Shown here: in pieces, positions 1-9,139 of the stretch
How the letters are laid out: each line of letters begins with the position of its first letter
Position numbering within the stretch: position 1 is the stretch's first letter
NCBI GenBank assembly: GCA_003222085.1
Contig: QHUK01000003.1
Span: 1-64,000 of the forward strand
DNA length: 64,000 bases
Source of the DNA: Gemmatimonadota bacterium
Lineage (GTDB): Bacteria > Gemmatimonadota > Gemmatimonadetes > Gemmatimonadales > GWC2-71-9
Direction: 5' to 3'
Notes under the pieces: model-generated
The model's database searches: none
What the model was told of the DNA's origin: nothing
The model's input: the letters and a program-made list of their open reading frames with translations, nothing else
Program-made: the position numbers and the translations under genes

Positions 1-2106
1 GTACGCCTTCTTGAGCCGCTTCGCCAGGTTGTGGTAGAACCAGCTGTCGGTGCGGCAGTCACCAGGCGCCTTCGCCGCGAAGGAGTGCCACTGCAGCATC
101 CGCTGCGTGTTCGTAAAGCTGCCGTCGTATTCGGCGATCTGGGTCGAGGGGAAGAAGAAGATCTCGGTCTTGATGTCCGCGACCTTCACCTCTCCGTTTT
201 TCACCTCGGGGCCGAGATACCAGTGCGTGGCGGTCTCGGTGAGCCAGTTGTCCTTTACCACGAGCCAGTCGAGCTGCCGCATCGCCTGCCGGGTCGCCCC
301 GCCGTTGAGCGACGTGGCGGGGTTTTGGCCGACACAGCACATCCCCTTGACCTTGCCGTCCGCCATGGCGGCGAAGGTGGCGATGTGGGAGTGGTCGCCC
401 AAGATCTTCGGGTGCCAGTCGTAGCCGAAGTCGTTCTCGGTGGTCGCCGCGGTGCCGTACATCGACTTCAGATACGACACCAGGAACTTCGGCGTGTTGC
501 CGTAATAACTGGTGGGGCTCGTCTCGGCCGCCATGTAATCCCGCAGCGACTCGTGCGGCCGGAGCGCCGACGGCGCGTTCATATAACCGTGGATGCTGTG
601 GTACAGCGTCGGCACATCGGTCGAGCCCTGGATCGCGGCGTGGCCGCGCAACGCCATCACGCCCGCGCCGGGGCGGCCGATGTTGCCCAGCAGCAGCTGG
701 AGCAGCGCGCAGCAGCTGATCATCTGCACGCCGTAAGTGTGCTGCGTCCACGCGACCGCGTAGGCGAACGCGCTGGTGCGGTCGCGACCGGAGTTCTCGA
801 GCAGCATTTCGGCGACCTTGACGAACTTCTCTTTGGGGGAGCCGCACACCTGCTCCACCATCTCGGGCGTGTAACGGGCGAAGTGCCGCTTCAGGATCTG
901 GAACACACAATGCGGGTTCTGGAGGGTCGGATCTTTCTCGGCCGGCCCCGGCTTGAGCGACCGCACCAGGTCGTCGAACGGCGGACCGGCGCGCTTCGCG
1001 ATCAAGTCCTTCGTGGCTGGGCCCGGGGGCTTCGGCCCCCGCTTGTACGCCCAGCTCGCGTTGTCGTACCGACCCTCGAGCCCGTTGTACGGCCAGAACG
1101 CCGGCTCGGTGAACTTCACCATTCCCGAAAAAACGCCCTCCAGATCCTCGGTGTCCTTGAAGTCGTCGCCGATGATCGTCGCGGCGTTGGTGTAGTTGAC
1201 CGCGAACTCCTTGAAGAAGGGGTCCGTGTTCCACCGCTTCGAGTTGATGACGTAATTGATCAGCCCGCCGAGGAACGCGATGTCCGAGCCGGCGCGGATC
1301 GGCACGTGCAGGTCGGCGACGGCGCTGGTACGCGTGAACCGGGGATCGACGTGCACCAACTTCGCCCCGTTCAACTTCGCTTTCATGGGCCAACGGAACG
1401 CCACCGGGTGGCATTCCGCCATGTTCGAGCCCATGATGACGAAGCAGTCGGTGTGCTCGAGGTTGCGCGGATACAGCGTCGCCGCGCCGCGACCGAACCG
1501 TGTCCCCAGACCGGGGACGCTAGAGCTGTGTCATATCCTGGCCTGATTCTCGATGGCGACGACCCCGAGCCCACGCCAGAATTTCTGGCACACGTGGTTG
1601 AACTCGTTGTCGAGGGTGGCGCCGCCGAGCGCGAAGATCGCGGGCGTCATGTTCACGAGCTTCCCGTTCGGGAGCTTTTCGATGAACGTCTCGTCGCGCG
1701 TCTTCTTGATCAGCTCGGCCACGCGATCCATGGCCCACTCGAGCTCCACCACTTCCCAGTCACTCGCTCCCGGCTTGCGGTGCAGGACCTTCGTGGCCCG
1801 GTTGGGATTCATGTGGAGCTGGTAGATCGCCGCGCCTTTGGGGCAGAGGGTGCCCTCGTTGTGCGGGCTGCGCGGATCGCCTTCGATGTTCACGATCTTG
1901 CCGTCGACCGTGTGGATCAGGGTCGCGCACCCCACCGAGCAGAACGGACAAATGCTCGGCGTGGTCTTGGCGTCCTTGATCCGCAGCTCCTGCGCTCGCG
2001 CCGTGGCCGGCGCCAGCGTCACCCCGAGCCCGACCAGCCCCCCGATCGCCGTCCCCGCCCCCCCGCTGGCCGTGAGGCGCAGGAAATCCCGTCGACTCAC
2101 CTGCAT
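1..2106 (-). CDS. fdnG: Selenocysteine formate dehydrogenase, catalytic (molybdopterin) subunit, 3' end cut by window
   Basis: This is the catalytic subunit of a membrane-linked formate dehydrogenase, which oxidises formate to CO2 at a molybdenum or tungsten bis-MGD centre on the periplasmic face. I start it at 2106 because GGAGGA lies 4 bases upstream and the protein then opens with a Tat signal (SRRDFLR, residues 4-10). A [4Fe-4S] site is formed by C53, C56, C60 and C88. The in-frame TGA at 1531-1533 is residue 192, in the context NQARI-U-H, the same context as Sec196 of E. coli FdnG. Homology continues without a frame change to the window edge (GRGAATLYPR, GSNMAECHPVAFRW, WTQHTYGVQM). Read as a stop, the gene would be split at 1531. 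702 codons are visible of about 1000 expected. The FdnH and FdnI partners should lie beyond the left edge. Confidence 0.95.
1502..1518 (-). promoter_or_regulatory. Bacterial SECIS hairpin for UGA-192 of formate dehydrogenase
   Basis: Twelve bases after the UGA, the minus strand reads GTCCCC-GGTCT-GGGGAC: a perfect 6-bp stem with a five-base GGUCU loop. GGUCU is also the apical loop of the E. coli fdhF SECIS, whose stem starts 11 bases after its UGA and whose loop G and U contact SelB. Loop, spacing and protein context together make selenocysteine insertion very likely. Confidence 0.9.
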
Positions 2107-2278
2107 AGATTCCTCCGCGCTCGAATCGAATGGTGAGGTGGGTGCGCGAAGCTGCGTCGCCGACTCCGGATGATATAGAGACATCGTTCCAAGGGCGCAA
2201 CCCCTGTTTCGACACGCAGCGGCAGGCGTTCCGTCGGGTCTGGCGAGATCGCTGTCAGTGCTCTAGCGTCTCGAAAGA

Positions 2279-2833
2279 ATGGATCCCTTGCCCGACTTGA
2301 CCCCCGAGCATTTCGAGATCCTGGTGACGCGCGAGCTGCGCAAAATCGGGCTCGACGTTTCCGAGCTGCGCACGCATCGGTGCTCGCAGCTCCCCGAGCC
2401 CGAGCGCGGTTATCTCCTTGAGCTCAAAGGCGTAGTGAGGGGCGCCGGCTGGCAGCGGCGTGTCCTCATCGCGTGCCGGCGACAACACCACGCGATCGTC
2501 GCCGCCGACGTCGAGCTGCTACGGGAGCACCTCCAGGAAGCGAACGCCGAGGCGGGCCTGCTCTTCGGGGCCGCCGACTTCGATCCCACTGCCCTGACTG
2601 CCGCCCAGGACAGCCCCCTCGCCCTCCTCCGGGTCACGGACGGCCGAACGGCCTTCGACACGAGCGGGTGGGGCACACCGGGCCACTATCCCGCCTGGCT
2701 TCCCGCCTACTGCGCTCAGTCGGTGGAGCGCGATCCGCTCGGTCAGCCACGCTACCAACTGCTCGCAACCGGGCAGGCCGGCGTGATCGTCGAACCGCTC
2801 CGCCCCCGTACTAAGGAAAGGCGAGACGCATGA
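2279..2833 (+). CDS. Mrr-like restriction-endonuclease-fold protein, probably catalytically degenerate
   Basis: This 184-residue protein opens like the Mrr_cat family: a helix (LTPEHFEILVTRELRKIGLD), a strand region, then RRVLIACRRQ and a DVELLREHLQEANAEAGLLF helix-strand unit resembling the part of Mrr that follows the catalytic Q/E-x-K motif. Here that motif reads A-C-R, so the catalytic lysine is replaced by arginine and the acidic residue by alanine. It may bind DNA without cutting, or have another role. No methylase or specificity gene is nearby. Its last codons overlap the next gene by 4 bases (ATGA), so the two are probably translated together. The fold is inferred by eye. Confidence 0.6.
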   Translation: MDPLPDLTPEHFEILVTRELRKIGLDVSELRTHRCSQLPEPERGYLLELKGVVRGAGWQRRVLIACRRQHHAIVAADVELLREHLQEANAEAGLLFGAADFDPTALTAAQDSPLALLRVTDGRTAFDTSGWGTPGHYPAWLPAYCAQSVERDPLGQPRYQLLATGQAGVIVEPLRPRTKERRDA

Positions 2834-3120
2834 CCGAGCCGCGACCGCAGAAAGATGCGATGGACGTGCTCCAGGCCTTCGTGGACGACTACAACGCTCG
2901 GGCCCGGCCGGCGATTCCGCTCGGCGCCGCGGGCGAAGCGGGCGGCGCGCAGTTGCGGCTGCGGTACAGCCCGGCCGAAGGTCAGGTCTCGATCTTCCAC
3001 ATGGTGGCCGTCAACCGCAACGGTCGCGCCGCCATCCTCGTGCAGCGCTTCGATGGACCGACGGCCGACACCGCCGTCCAGGCAGGCCTGTGGGCCAGCA
3101 AGCAGCTCGGGCGGCGGTAG
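2830..3120 (+). CDS. Hypothetical 96-residue protein coupled to the Mrr-like gene
   Basis: I do not recognise this family. It is a small soluble protein with no signal peptide or membrane segment. It has an N-terminal amphipathic stretch (MDVLQAFVDDYNAR), a middle that reads like an antiparallel sheet (AQLRLRYSPAEGQVSIFHMVAVNRNGRAAI) and a C-terminal helix. Its ATG overlaps the stop of the Mrr-like gene, which suggests a stoichiometric partner. The HAF-repeat gene follows after only 5 bases. Confidence 0.6.
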   Translation: MTEPRPQKDAMDVLQAFVDDYNARARPAIPLGAAGEAGGAQLRLRYSPAEGQVSIFHMVAVNRNGRAAILVQRFDGPTADTAVQAGLWASKQLGRR

Positions 3121-3125
3121 TTTCG

Positions 3126-4070
3126 ATGCGCGAGCTTGGCACGCTGGGGGGCGCGGTGAGCCAGGCAAAGGCCGTGAACCGGCGAGGCCAGGTGGTGGGC
3201 ACGAGTCGCGACGGCCTGGGTCGCACCAGGGCGTTCCTCTGGCAGGAAGATCTGGGAATCGTAGACTTGAAACCGCTCACGGGCGTGAACACCTCGGCCA
3301 ACGACATCAACGAGAACGGCGAGATCACCGGCGGCGGGGACACTGGCTTCGGCGACTTTCATGCCTACCTCTTGTCCGAGGGCACGAGCTTCGACCTCGG
3401 CACGCTGGGAGGGAACGAGAGCGAGGCGCTCGCCGTGAATCGCCGGGGGCAGGTGGCGGGGCACAGTCGGCTCGGTGGAGCGGTGGCGAAACATGCGTTC
3501 GTGATCCCGGAGCCCGGCACCATGGTCGACGTGGGCAGCCTTGGAGGAGCCGGGACCACGAGCATCGCGCACGACGTGAACGACGAGGGCGCGGTGGTGG
3601 GCCTGACGGAGACGCGGACCGGACAGCCGCACGCATTTCTCTGGACTCTGGTCGACGGCATGCGGGATCTCGGTGCGTTGGGCGCGGGCTCCAGCATCGC
3701 GCTGGGCATCAACAATCGGGCCGAGATCGTGGGCGGAAGCGGTCATGCGTTTCTGTGGACGGAACAGGACGGCATGCTCGATCTCGGTACTCTCGGCGGA
3801 CGGACCAGCTGCGCGAATGACATCAACGATCTCGGCTGCATCGTGGGCGTGAGCCAGACTGGTGGGACCGACGCGCGGAGCCTCCCGGTCACCCGGGCGT
3901 TTCTCCGGACGCCGGATGGGACCATGCTGGACCTGGGCACGCTCGGCGGGGAGCATAGTTCCGCCGCGGCCATCTCCGAGGGCCATGACGGCGTGGTCCG
4001 GATCGCCGGGCACAGCCACGACGTCGCAGGTGCGGTTCGCGCGGTCGTCTGGACGGTACGCCTGACGTAG
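3126..4070 (+). CDS. HAF-repeat protein
   Basis: This 314-residue protein consists almost entirely of repeats of the HAF family. The core pattern is L-G-T-L-G-G, a short linker, A-x-x-I/V-N-x-x-G-x-V-V-G, then H/R-A-F-L-W. About six or seven units are visible, which would give a beta-propeller-like or solenoid fold. Function is unknown for the family, whose members are often exported. I start at the ATG at 3126, 5 bases after the preceding stop. An in-frame start at 3090 would overlap that gene and still gives no signal peptide. The lack of an export signal is odd for this family. Confidence 0.8.
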   Translation: MRELGTLGGAVSQAKAVNRRGQVVGTSRDGLGRTRAFLWQEDLGIVDLKPLTGVNTSANDINENGEITGGGDTGFGDFHAYLLSEGTSFDLGTLGGNESEALAVNRRGQVAGHSRLGGAVAKHAFVIPEPGTMVDVGSLGGAGTTSIAHDVNDEGAVVGLTETRTGQPHAFLWTLVDGMRDLGALGAGSSIALGINNRAEIVGGSGHAFLWTEQDGMLDLGTLGGRTSCANDINDLGCIVGVSQTGGTDARSLPVTRAFLRTPDGTMLDLGTLGGEHSSAAAISEGHDGVVRIAGHSHDVAGAVRAVVWTVRLT

Positions 4071-4098
4071 CGAACGGATGTCTAACTAGGAGGCAACC

Positions 4099-5754
4099 AT
4101 GGCGTGGACCCAGGTCTACGATCCGCTGCACAACTGGATGCTCTCTACTCTCGTCGCCGCGCTGCCGATCCTGGTGCTGTTCGGGTTGCTGGCGGGGCTG
4201 CGAGTGAAGCCGCATTGGTGTGCGATTGCCGGCGCCGGCACGGCGGTTCTGGTGGCGGTCCTGGTGTTCGGGATGCCGCTCCGTCTGGCGGGCATGAGCT
4301 TCGTCTACGGGGTCGGCTTCGGTATCGTCAAGATCGCCTGGATCGTCTTGGCGGCCGTGTATCTGTACGACGTGTCCGTTCACACGGGTCAGTTCGAGAT
4401 CATGAAGGAGTCGGTCGCCGGCATCACCGCCGACCGACGCCTGCAGCTCCTGATGGTGGCGTTCTGCTTCGGTGCCTTCATCGAGGGCGCGGCGGGATTC
4501 GGGGCACCGGTGGCGATCGCGGGCGCCTTCATGATCGGCCTCGGGTTCAAGCCGTTCCACGCTGCCGCGCTCAATCTGCTCGCCAACACGTCGCCCGTGG
4601 CGTGGGGCGCCATCGGCACACCGGTGCACACGCTGGCGGCGGTGTCGGGCCTGCCGGAATCCGACCTGAGCGCGATGATCGGCCGCATCCTCCCTATCAC
4701 CGGCGTCATCGTGCCGTTCTGGCTGGTCCGGGCTATGGTGAGCTGGAGCGAGACCCTAGAGGTGCTGCCCGCCATTCTCGTGGTGGGGGTGTCGTTCAGT
4801 GTGACGCAGTACCTCTGGTCCAACCACGTGGACTCGAATCTCGTCGATATCGCGGGCGGGGTCATCTCACTCGCCGCGACGGTGATCTTCCTGCGGTTCT
4901 GGCAACCGAAACGCATCTGGCGGCTCGAGCACGAGCGCGCGACGGCGGCTGCGTCGCCCAGCGTGCACCGGCACACCCCGGGTCAGATCATCAAGGCCTG
5001 GATGCCGTTCGCCATCCTCTCGGTCTTCGTGCTCGTGTGGGGGCTGCCCACCGTCAAGGGAGCGATGAACAGAGCCACGACTCCGGTCTGGGACGTGCCC
5101 TACCTGCACCTCGCGGTGACACGCGCCGCGCCGGTCGTGACCAAACTCACCCCCGAAGCGGCGCGGTACGATTTCAACTGGCTCTCGGCAACCGGCACCG
5201 GGTGCTTCTTCGCCGCGATCGTCGCCGGCCTGTTGCTCGGGGTGGGACCGGTGCAGCTCGCCAGGATCTTCTGGTCTACGCTCAAGCGCATGAAGCTGGC
5301 GGTCATCGCGATTTCGTTCATGCTGGGGTTGGGGTTCACGACTCGCTATTCGGGCCTGGACGCGGTGCTCGGGTTGGCGTTCACGCGCACCGGCTGGCTG
5401 TTCCCCTTCTTCGGCACGTACCTGGGCTGGCTCGGCGTCGCCCTGACCGGCAGCGACACGTCGTCGAACGCGCTGTTCGGCAGCTTGCAGCGGATCACCG
5501 CGCAACAGCTCAACCTCGACCCGGTCCTGATGTGCGCGGCCAACTCGGCCGGCGGCGTGATGGGCAAGATGGTGGACGCGCAGTCCATCACCGTGGCGAC
5601 GTCGGCGACGAATCAGGTGGGCAACGAGGGCACGATTTTCCGGTGGGTGTTCTGGCATTCGGTCGTGCTGGGTGCGGTCGTCGGCGTGATCGTGCTGCTG
5701 TACGCCTACGTCTTCCCGGGCGCGGTGCCGCACGGCCTGACGATCGTGAAGTGA
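4099..5754 (+). CDS. lldP: L-lactate permease (LctP family)
   Basis: An inner-membrane proton symporter for lactate, possibly also glycolate, of 551 residues, the usual family length. It has about 12 or more hydrophobic helices and conserved blocks such as FGAFIEGAAGFGAPVAIAGA, TGSDTSSNALFGSLQ and ANSAGGVMGKMVDAQSI. The start is fixed by AGGAGG seven bases upstream. Acetyl-CoA synthetase lies elsewhere in the window, so growth on small organic acids is plausible, but no lactate dehydrogenase is seen next to it. Confidence 0.95.
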   Translation: MAWTQVYDPLHNWMLSTLVAALPILVLFGLLAGLRVKPHWCAIAGAGTAVLVAVLVFGMPLRLAGMSFVYGVGFGIVKIAWIVLAAVYLYDVSVHTGQFEIMKESVAGITADRRLQLLMVAFCFGAFIEGAAGFGAPVAIAGAFMIGLGFKPFHAAALNLLANTSPVAWGAIGTPVHTLAAVSGLPESDLSAMIGRILPITGVIVPFWLVRAMVSWSETLEVLPAILVVGVSFSVTQYLWSNHVDSNLVDIAGGVISLAATVIFLRFWQPKRIWRLEHERATAAASPSVHRHTPGQIIKAWMPFAILSVFVLVWGLPTVKGAMNRATTPVWDVPYLHLAVTRAAPVVTKLTPEAARYDFNWLSATGTGCFFAAIVAGLLLGVGPVQLARIFWSTLKRMKLAVIAISFMLGLGFTTRYSGLDAVLGLAFTRTGWLFPFFGTYLGWLGVALTGSDTSSNALFGSLQRITAQQLNLDPVLMCAANSAGGVMGKMVDAQSITVATSATNQVGNEGTIFRWVFWHSVVLGAVVGVIVLLYAYVFPGAVPHGLTIVK

Positions 5755-5756
5755 GA

Positions 5757-5780
5757 GGGCACGCGGGCACGCGGGCACGC
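5757..5780 (+). repeat. Three perfect tandem copies of an 8-base unit
   Basis: The unit GGGCACGC is repeated three times directly after the lldP stop codon. It is non-coding. No function can be read from it; it may be a slippage-prone microsatellite. Confidence 0.8.
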
Positions 5781-5846
5781 TCGGCAACGTGGCTGTTTCG
5801 TGGCGGTGTTGTGGTGCTGGCGCCACGCGCCGGTCAGCGCTACCAT

Positions 5847-5880
5847 AGGAGCCGACCACAGGAGCCGAGCACTTCGGCTC
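5847..5880 (+). promoter_or_regulatory. Direct repeat and hairpin in the leader of the MFS gene
   Basis: AGGAGCCGA occurs twice (5847-5855 and 5860-5868). The second copy runs into a 7-bp hairpin, GAGCCGA-GCACT-TCGGCTC (5862-5880), about 55 bases before the start codon. It could be an operator or an mRNA structure. I see no clear -35/-10 pair here. Confidence 0.35.
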
Positions 5881-5932
5881 GGCACGGAGACTGCGGGTTT
5901 CACCCACACACCCACACCCTCGAGGGGGAGTA

Positions 5933-7273
5933 ATGACGGCGCCCAGTCTCTCCACCAAGGAACTTCGTCGGGTTGTCATCGCCGCAGCAGTCGGGAACGT
6001 GATCGAGTGGTACGATTTCTACATCTTCGGCAGTCTGGCGGCCATCTTGTCCGTCCAGTTCTTCTCGAAGACCGATCCGGTCGCCGCGTTCCTTTCAACC
6101 GTCGCGATCTTCTCGGTCGGCTTCCTGATTCGCCCCCTTGGGGCCTTCGTCTTCGGCCGAGTCGGCGATCTGGTGGGGCGCAAGTACACTTTCCTCATCA
6201 CGCTGAGCGGCATGGGCCTCTCGACGGCGCTGATCGGCGTGGTCCCGAGCTATGCCAGCATCGGGGTCGCGGCCGCCTTCATTCTGTTCTTCCTGCGACT
6301 CATACAGGGCCTCTGCCTGGGCGGAGAGTACGGCGGTGCGATCACCTACGTCGCCGAGCACGTCCCCGATGAGAAACGGGGCTACTACACCGGCTGGCTG
6401 CAGACGTCTCCCACGCTCGGCATCGTGGTGTCCCTGGCCGTGATCATCGGGACGCGGGAGACCGTCGGCACCGAGGCATGGAACGCGTGGGGATGGCGGA
6501 TTCCGTTCCTGCTTTCGCTCCTCATGGTCGCGATCGCCATCTACATCCGGCTCCGGCTCCAGGAGACGCCGATCTTCCAGGCCATCAAGGCCAGGGGGCA
6601 GACGGCGACCAATCCGTGGCGCGAAGCGTTCCTGAGTCAGAACTTCAAGTACGTCGTGATCGCCAGCGTCGTCGTGCTCGGCGAGGGCGTCGTGTGGTAT
6701 TCAGGCCAGTTCTGGGCGCTCTACTTCCTGCAGCAAATTCGCAAGCCGGACGTCTTGACGCCGGCCGTCATTACGGGCATTGCGCTGCTCATCGCCACGC
6801 CCACGCTGATCTTGTTCGGCTGGCTCTCGGACAAGATCGGCCGCAAGCCGATCATTCTGGCGGGGTTCGCGCTCGCGGCCCTCACCTACTACCCGCTGTA
6901 CACGGCGCTCGGCAAGGCCGCGGACCCGGCCAACACCAACTATCCCTTGGCGATCTTGATCGTCGCGATCATGGTTTCCTACGTGGGCATGGTGTACGGC
7001 CCCATCGGGGCGTTCCTCGCCGAGTACTTCCCGGCCCGGATCCGCTACACCTCGGTGTCCGTGCCCTATCACATCGGCAACGGGTGGGGCGGGGGGTTGG
7101 TGCCAATCATCACGACCACGGCCTATTTGAACAGCCACGGCAATCTCGGCTCGGCGCTGCTCTATCCCATCATCGTCCCGGCGGTGGCGTTCCTGCTCAG
7201 CCTGTTCCTGATGCCGGAGACTCGGAAGATCAGTATGTGGAAGCCCGAGGAGGTCGGCGCCGCTCGCGCCTGA
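5933..7273 (+). CDS. MFS transporter, metabolite:H+ symporter (MHS) type
   Basis: A 12-helix proton-coupled symporter of 446 residues. The N-terminal GNVIEWYDFY (residues 21-30) and the loop-2/3 signature FGRVGDLVGRK (about 74-84), repeated as GWLSDKIGRK in the second half, place it in the MHS subfamily with ShiA, ProP and KgtP. The substrate is probably a carboxylate or betaine but cannot be fixed from sequence. GAGGGGGAG lies just upstream of the ATG. It follows the lactate permease on the same strand after 178 bases with its own leader, and ends at a strong terminator. Confidence 0.9.
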   Translation: MTAPSLSTKELRRVVIAAAVGNVIEWYDFYIFGSLAAILSVQFFSKTDPVAAFLSTVAIFSVGFLIRPLGAFVFGRVGDLVGRKYTFLITLSGMGLSTALIGVVPSYASIGVAAAFILFFLRLIQGLCLGGEYGGAITYVAEHVPDEKRGYYTGWLQTSPTLGIVVSLAVIIGTRETVGTEAWNAWGWRIPFLLSLLMVAIAIYIRLRLQETPIFQAIKARGQTATNPWREAFLSQNFKYVVIASVVVLGEGVVWYSGQFWALYFLQQIRKPDVLTPAVITGIALLIATPTLILFGWLSDKIGRKPIILAGFALAALTYYPLYTALGKAADPANTNYPLAILIVAIMVSYVGMVYGPIGAFLAEYFPARIRYTSVSVPYHIGNGWGGGLVPIITTTAYLNSHGNLGSALLYPIIVPAVAFLLSLFLMPETRKISMWKPEEVGAARA

Positions 7274-7295
7274 CCCGCGGCGTACGGCTCACGCG

Positions 7296-7336
7296 CGAGG
7301 CGCCCTGCCACGACTGCAGCAGGGCGCCTCGTTTTT
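7296..7336 (+). terminator. Rho-independent terminator of the MFS gene
   Basis: A perfect 13-bp GC-rich stem (7296-7308 with 7319-7331) closes a 10-base loop and is followed by five T residues (7332-7336). It lies between the MFS gene and the convergent response-regulator gene. Confidence 0.93.
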
Positions 7337-7363
7337 CGTCTCGATCATCTCCGCGTCCGCCCC

Positions 7364-7975
7364 CTAACGGCCGTGTGCGTACTTGAGTGCCGCCTCGGTG
7401 CGGTTCTTCACCCCGAGCTTCGAGAAAAGATGCTGCACGTGGAACTTTACCGTGTTGTCGGACAGGCCGAGCCGCTCGGCGATCTGCGGGTTGGTGAGTC
7501 CGCCCGCGACCAGCGCCCAGACCTCGCGCTCGCGCGGCGTCAAGTCGCCCGGCGCCCCCCCTCCCGCCCGGCCCTCGATCCAGCGGCGGGCGGCCTGGGG
7601 AAACACGAGCTGGCCGGCGTGCACCTGCCTGATGGCGGTCAGGGTCTGCTGGGGCGACTCGGTCTTCAGCGCGAGGCCTTCGGCCCCGGCGTCGAGGGCG
7701 GAGCGGAGCGACTCGCCGTCGTTGTAGGCGGTGAGCACGAGGACTCGCGGAGGCGTGCTCCGCTCGCGCAACGCGGCGATGACTTCCGTCCCCTTGATGC
7801 TCGTGAGCTCGAGATCCAGCACCACGACGTCCGGCTTGTGCTGCTCGACCAGCCTGACGACTTCGGTGCCGTCGGTGGTCCAGGCGGCGACCTTGATGTC
7901 GGGTTCGCCGTCGAGCAGCGCGCGCAGGCCCTCGATCACGATCGCGTGGTCGTCGGCGAGCAGCACGCGGATCAT
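7364..7975 (-). CDS. NarL/LuxR-type response regulator
   Basis: Cytoplasmic transcription regulator of 203 residues. The receiver domain (1-120) has the acidic pair D8/D9 and the phospho-acceptor D54 (VVLDLEL). The C-terminal LuxR helix-turn-helix (about 139-203) reads LTPREREVWALVAGG, then LSDNTVKFHVQHLFSKL. It starts 10 bases after the stop of the kinase gene and is the last gene of a four-gene minus-strand operon, so that kinase is its obvious partner. Confidence 0.95.
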   Translation of the reverse strand: MIRVLLADDHAIVIEGLRALLDGEPDIKVAAWTTDGTEVVRLVEQHKPDVVVLDLELTSIKGTEVIAALRERSTPPRVLVLTAYNDGESLRSALDAGAEGLALKTESPQQTLTAIRQVHAGQLVFPQAARRWIEGRAGGGAPGDLTPREREVWALVAGGLTNPQIAERLGLSDNTVKFHVQHLFSKLGVKNRTEAALKYAHGR

Positions 7976-7985
7976 GGGCCTCGCC

Positions 7986-8672
7986 TCATTCCGCCGGCAG
8001 CTCGACGGTCAGCGACGTTCCCCGGCCGGGCGCGCTCTCGAGGGTGAAGGTGCCGCCCAACATCTCTACGCGATCCTGAATGCCGCGCAGCCCGAAGTGC
8101 CCCCCCTCGACGCCCACGTCCTCCTCGCGGGCCAGCACGCGCTGCGGGTCGAAGCCGCGCCCGTCGTCCGAGACGGTCAGCGCGAGCGACAGGCCTCGCC
8201 GCTCGACACTCACGCGTTGCCGGGTGGCGCCCGAGTGCCGGTGGCCGTTCGCGAGCGCCTCCTGCAGGATCCGGTAGATCGCGATCTTCGTCGGCAGGGC
8301 GCAGTCGCCCAGCTCGCCGGGCAGCTCCAGCTCCACCGCCTGCTCCGTCAGCGTCTCGTGCTGGACGGCGAGGCCCTCGATGATCTGACCCAGCTCGCGG
8401 CGCTCGAATCCGGGCGGCCGGAAGGCGCCGATGAAGTTGCGGATCTCGCCGAGCGCGCGCTCCAGCAGCCGCACCGCCTGACGGGCGCGCTGCGCGGCCG
8501 ACGGGTCCGCCGCGAGGGCGCGCTCGAGCACTTGGAGCTGCGACAGGGCGGCGAAGATGTCCTGGACCGGCCCGTCGTGCATGTCGAGCACGATGCGCTG
8601 CAGCTCGCGCTCGCTGGTCGCGAGGAGGCGCCGCGAGGCGGCGCGGGCCTCGGCCTCCCGCAGCTCGGTCAC
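7986..8672 (-). CDS. Sensor histidine kinase, HisKA_3 (NarX/DegS-like) type
   Basis: A 228-residue soluble kinase. The dimerisation and phospho-acceptor segment contains H32 in LDMHDGPVQDI. The ATPase domain has SDDGRGFDP and GHFGLRGIQDRVEMLGG. It has no membrane segment or sensory domain of its own. Its GTG start overlaps the stop of the DUF1097 membrane gene by 4 bases (GTGA), so the signal may come through that protein; this is inference. It should phosphorylate the response regulator encoded directly downstream. Confidence 0.93.
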   Translation of the reverse strand: MTELREAEARAASRRLLATSERELQRIVLDMHDGPVQDIFAALSQLQVLERALAADPSAAQRARQAVRLLERALGEIRNFIGAFRPPGFERRELGQIIEGLAVQHETLTEQAVELELPGELGDCALPTKIAIYRILQEALANGHRHSGATRQRVSVERRGLSLALTVSDDGRGFDPQRVLAREEDVGVEGGHFGLRGIQDRVEMLGGTFTLESAPGRGTSLTVELPAE

Positions 8673-9139
8673 CCGCGCCTCGGAGGCAGCGCGCGCTCAA
8701 CTCGTTCGGCCACGAAGCCGAGCGCCCCCCCGATCGCGAGGGCGATGGCTACGCGAACGCCGCCCTCGATCGTGACCGCCCGGAGTCCCATCGCGACGCC
8801 CGCGCCGGCCAACGCGCCGGCGGTGTAGGACAGGACGGGGAGAAACTGCGCCTGCAGCACCATCCCGAATGCCGCCGCGCCCAACACCAGCGCCTGGACG
8901 ATATCCTGCCCTCCCAACGCCCGCGACACCGCGTGGGCGACCAGCGCCCAGACGACGCCGGAGATCGTGCTCGCGAGCGTCTTCTGAAAGCCGGAAACGC
9001 CGCCGCCCGCGGCCAGCGAGCACCCCAGAGCGACGATCACCGGCCACAACGAGAGATTCACCCTCGCGATTTCTGAAATTGCGGTCCAAACGGCTACCAC
9101 CGCTGCCAGACTCAGCCCTCGGGCGGTCATCGCGTTCAT
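8669..9139 (-). CDS. DUF1097-type membrane protein
   Basis: A 156-residue integral membrane protein with five or six hydrophobic helices and small-residue-rich segments, matching DUF1097 in length and pattern. Family function is unknown. The start at 9139 has GGAGG upstream and overlaps the stop of the NagB/PIG-L gene by 4 bases (ATGA); the end overlaps the kinase start. The tight coupling suggests it either transports a substrate for the deaminase or is the membrane input for the kinase. Confidence 0.75.
   Translation of the reverse strand: MNAMTARGLSLAAVVAVWTAISEIARVNLSLWPVIVALGCSLAAGGGVSGFQKTLASTISGVVWALVAHAVSRALGGQDIVQALVLGAAAFGMVLQAQFLPVLSYTAGALAGAGVAMGLRAVTIEGGVRVAIALAIGGALGFVAERVERALPPRRG

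Noticed and set aside
1531-1533. TGA as a true stop or a frameshift splitting formate dehydrogenase
   Set aside because: Homology continues in the same frame, the residue context matches Sec196 of FdnG, and a GGUCU-loop hairpin follows at the right distance.
31-2136. A 701-codon open frame on the plus strand
   Set aside because: It is antisense to formate dehydrogenase; the composition is Arg/Val/Leu/Gly-rich without any motif, as expected for a GC-rich shadow frame.
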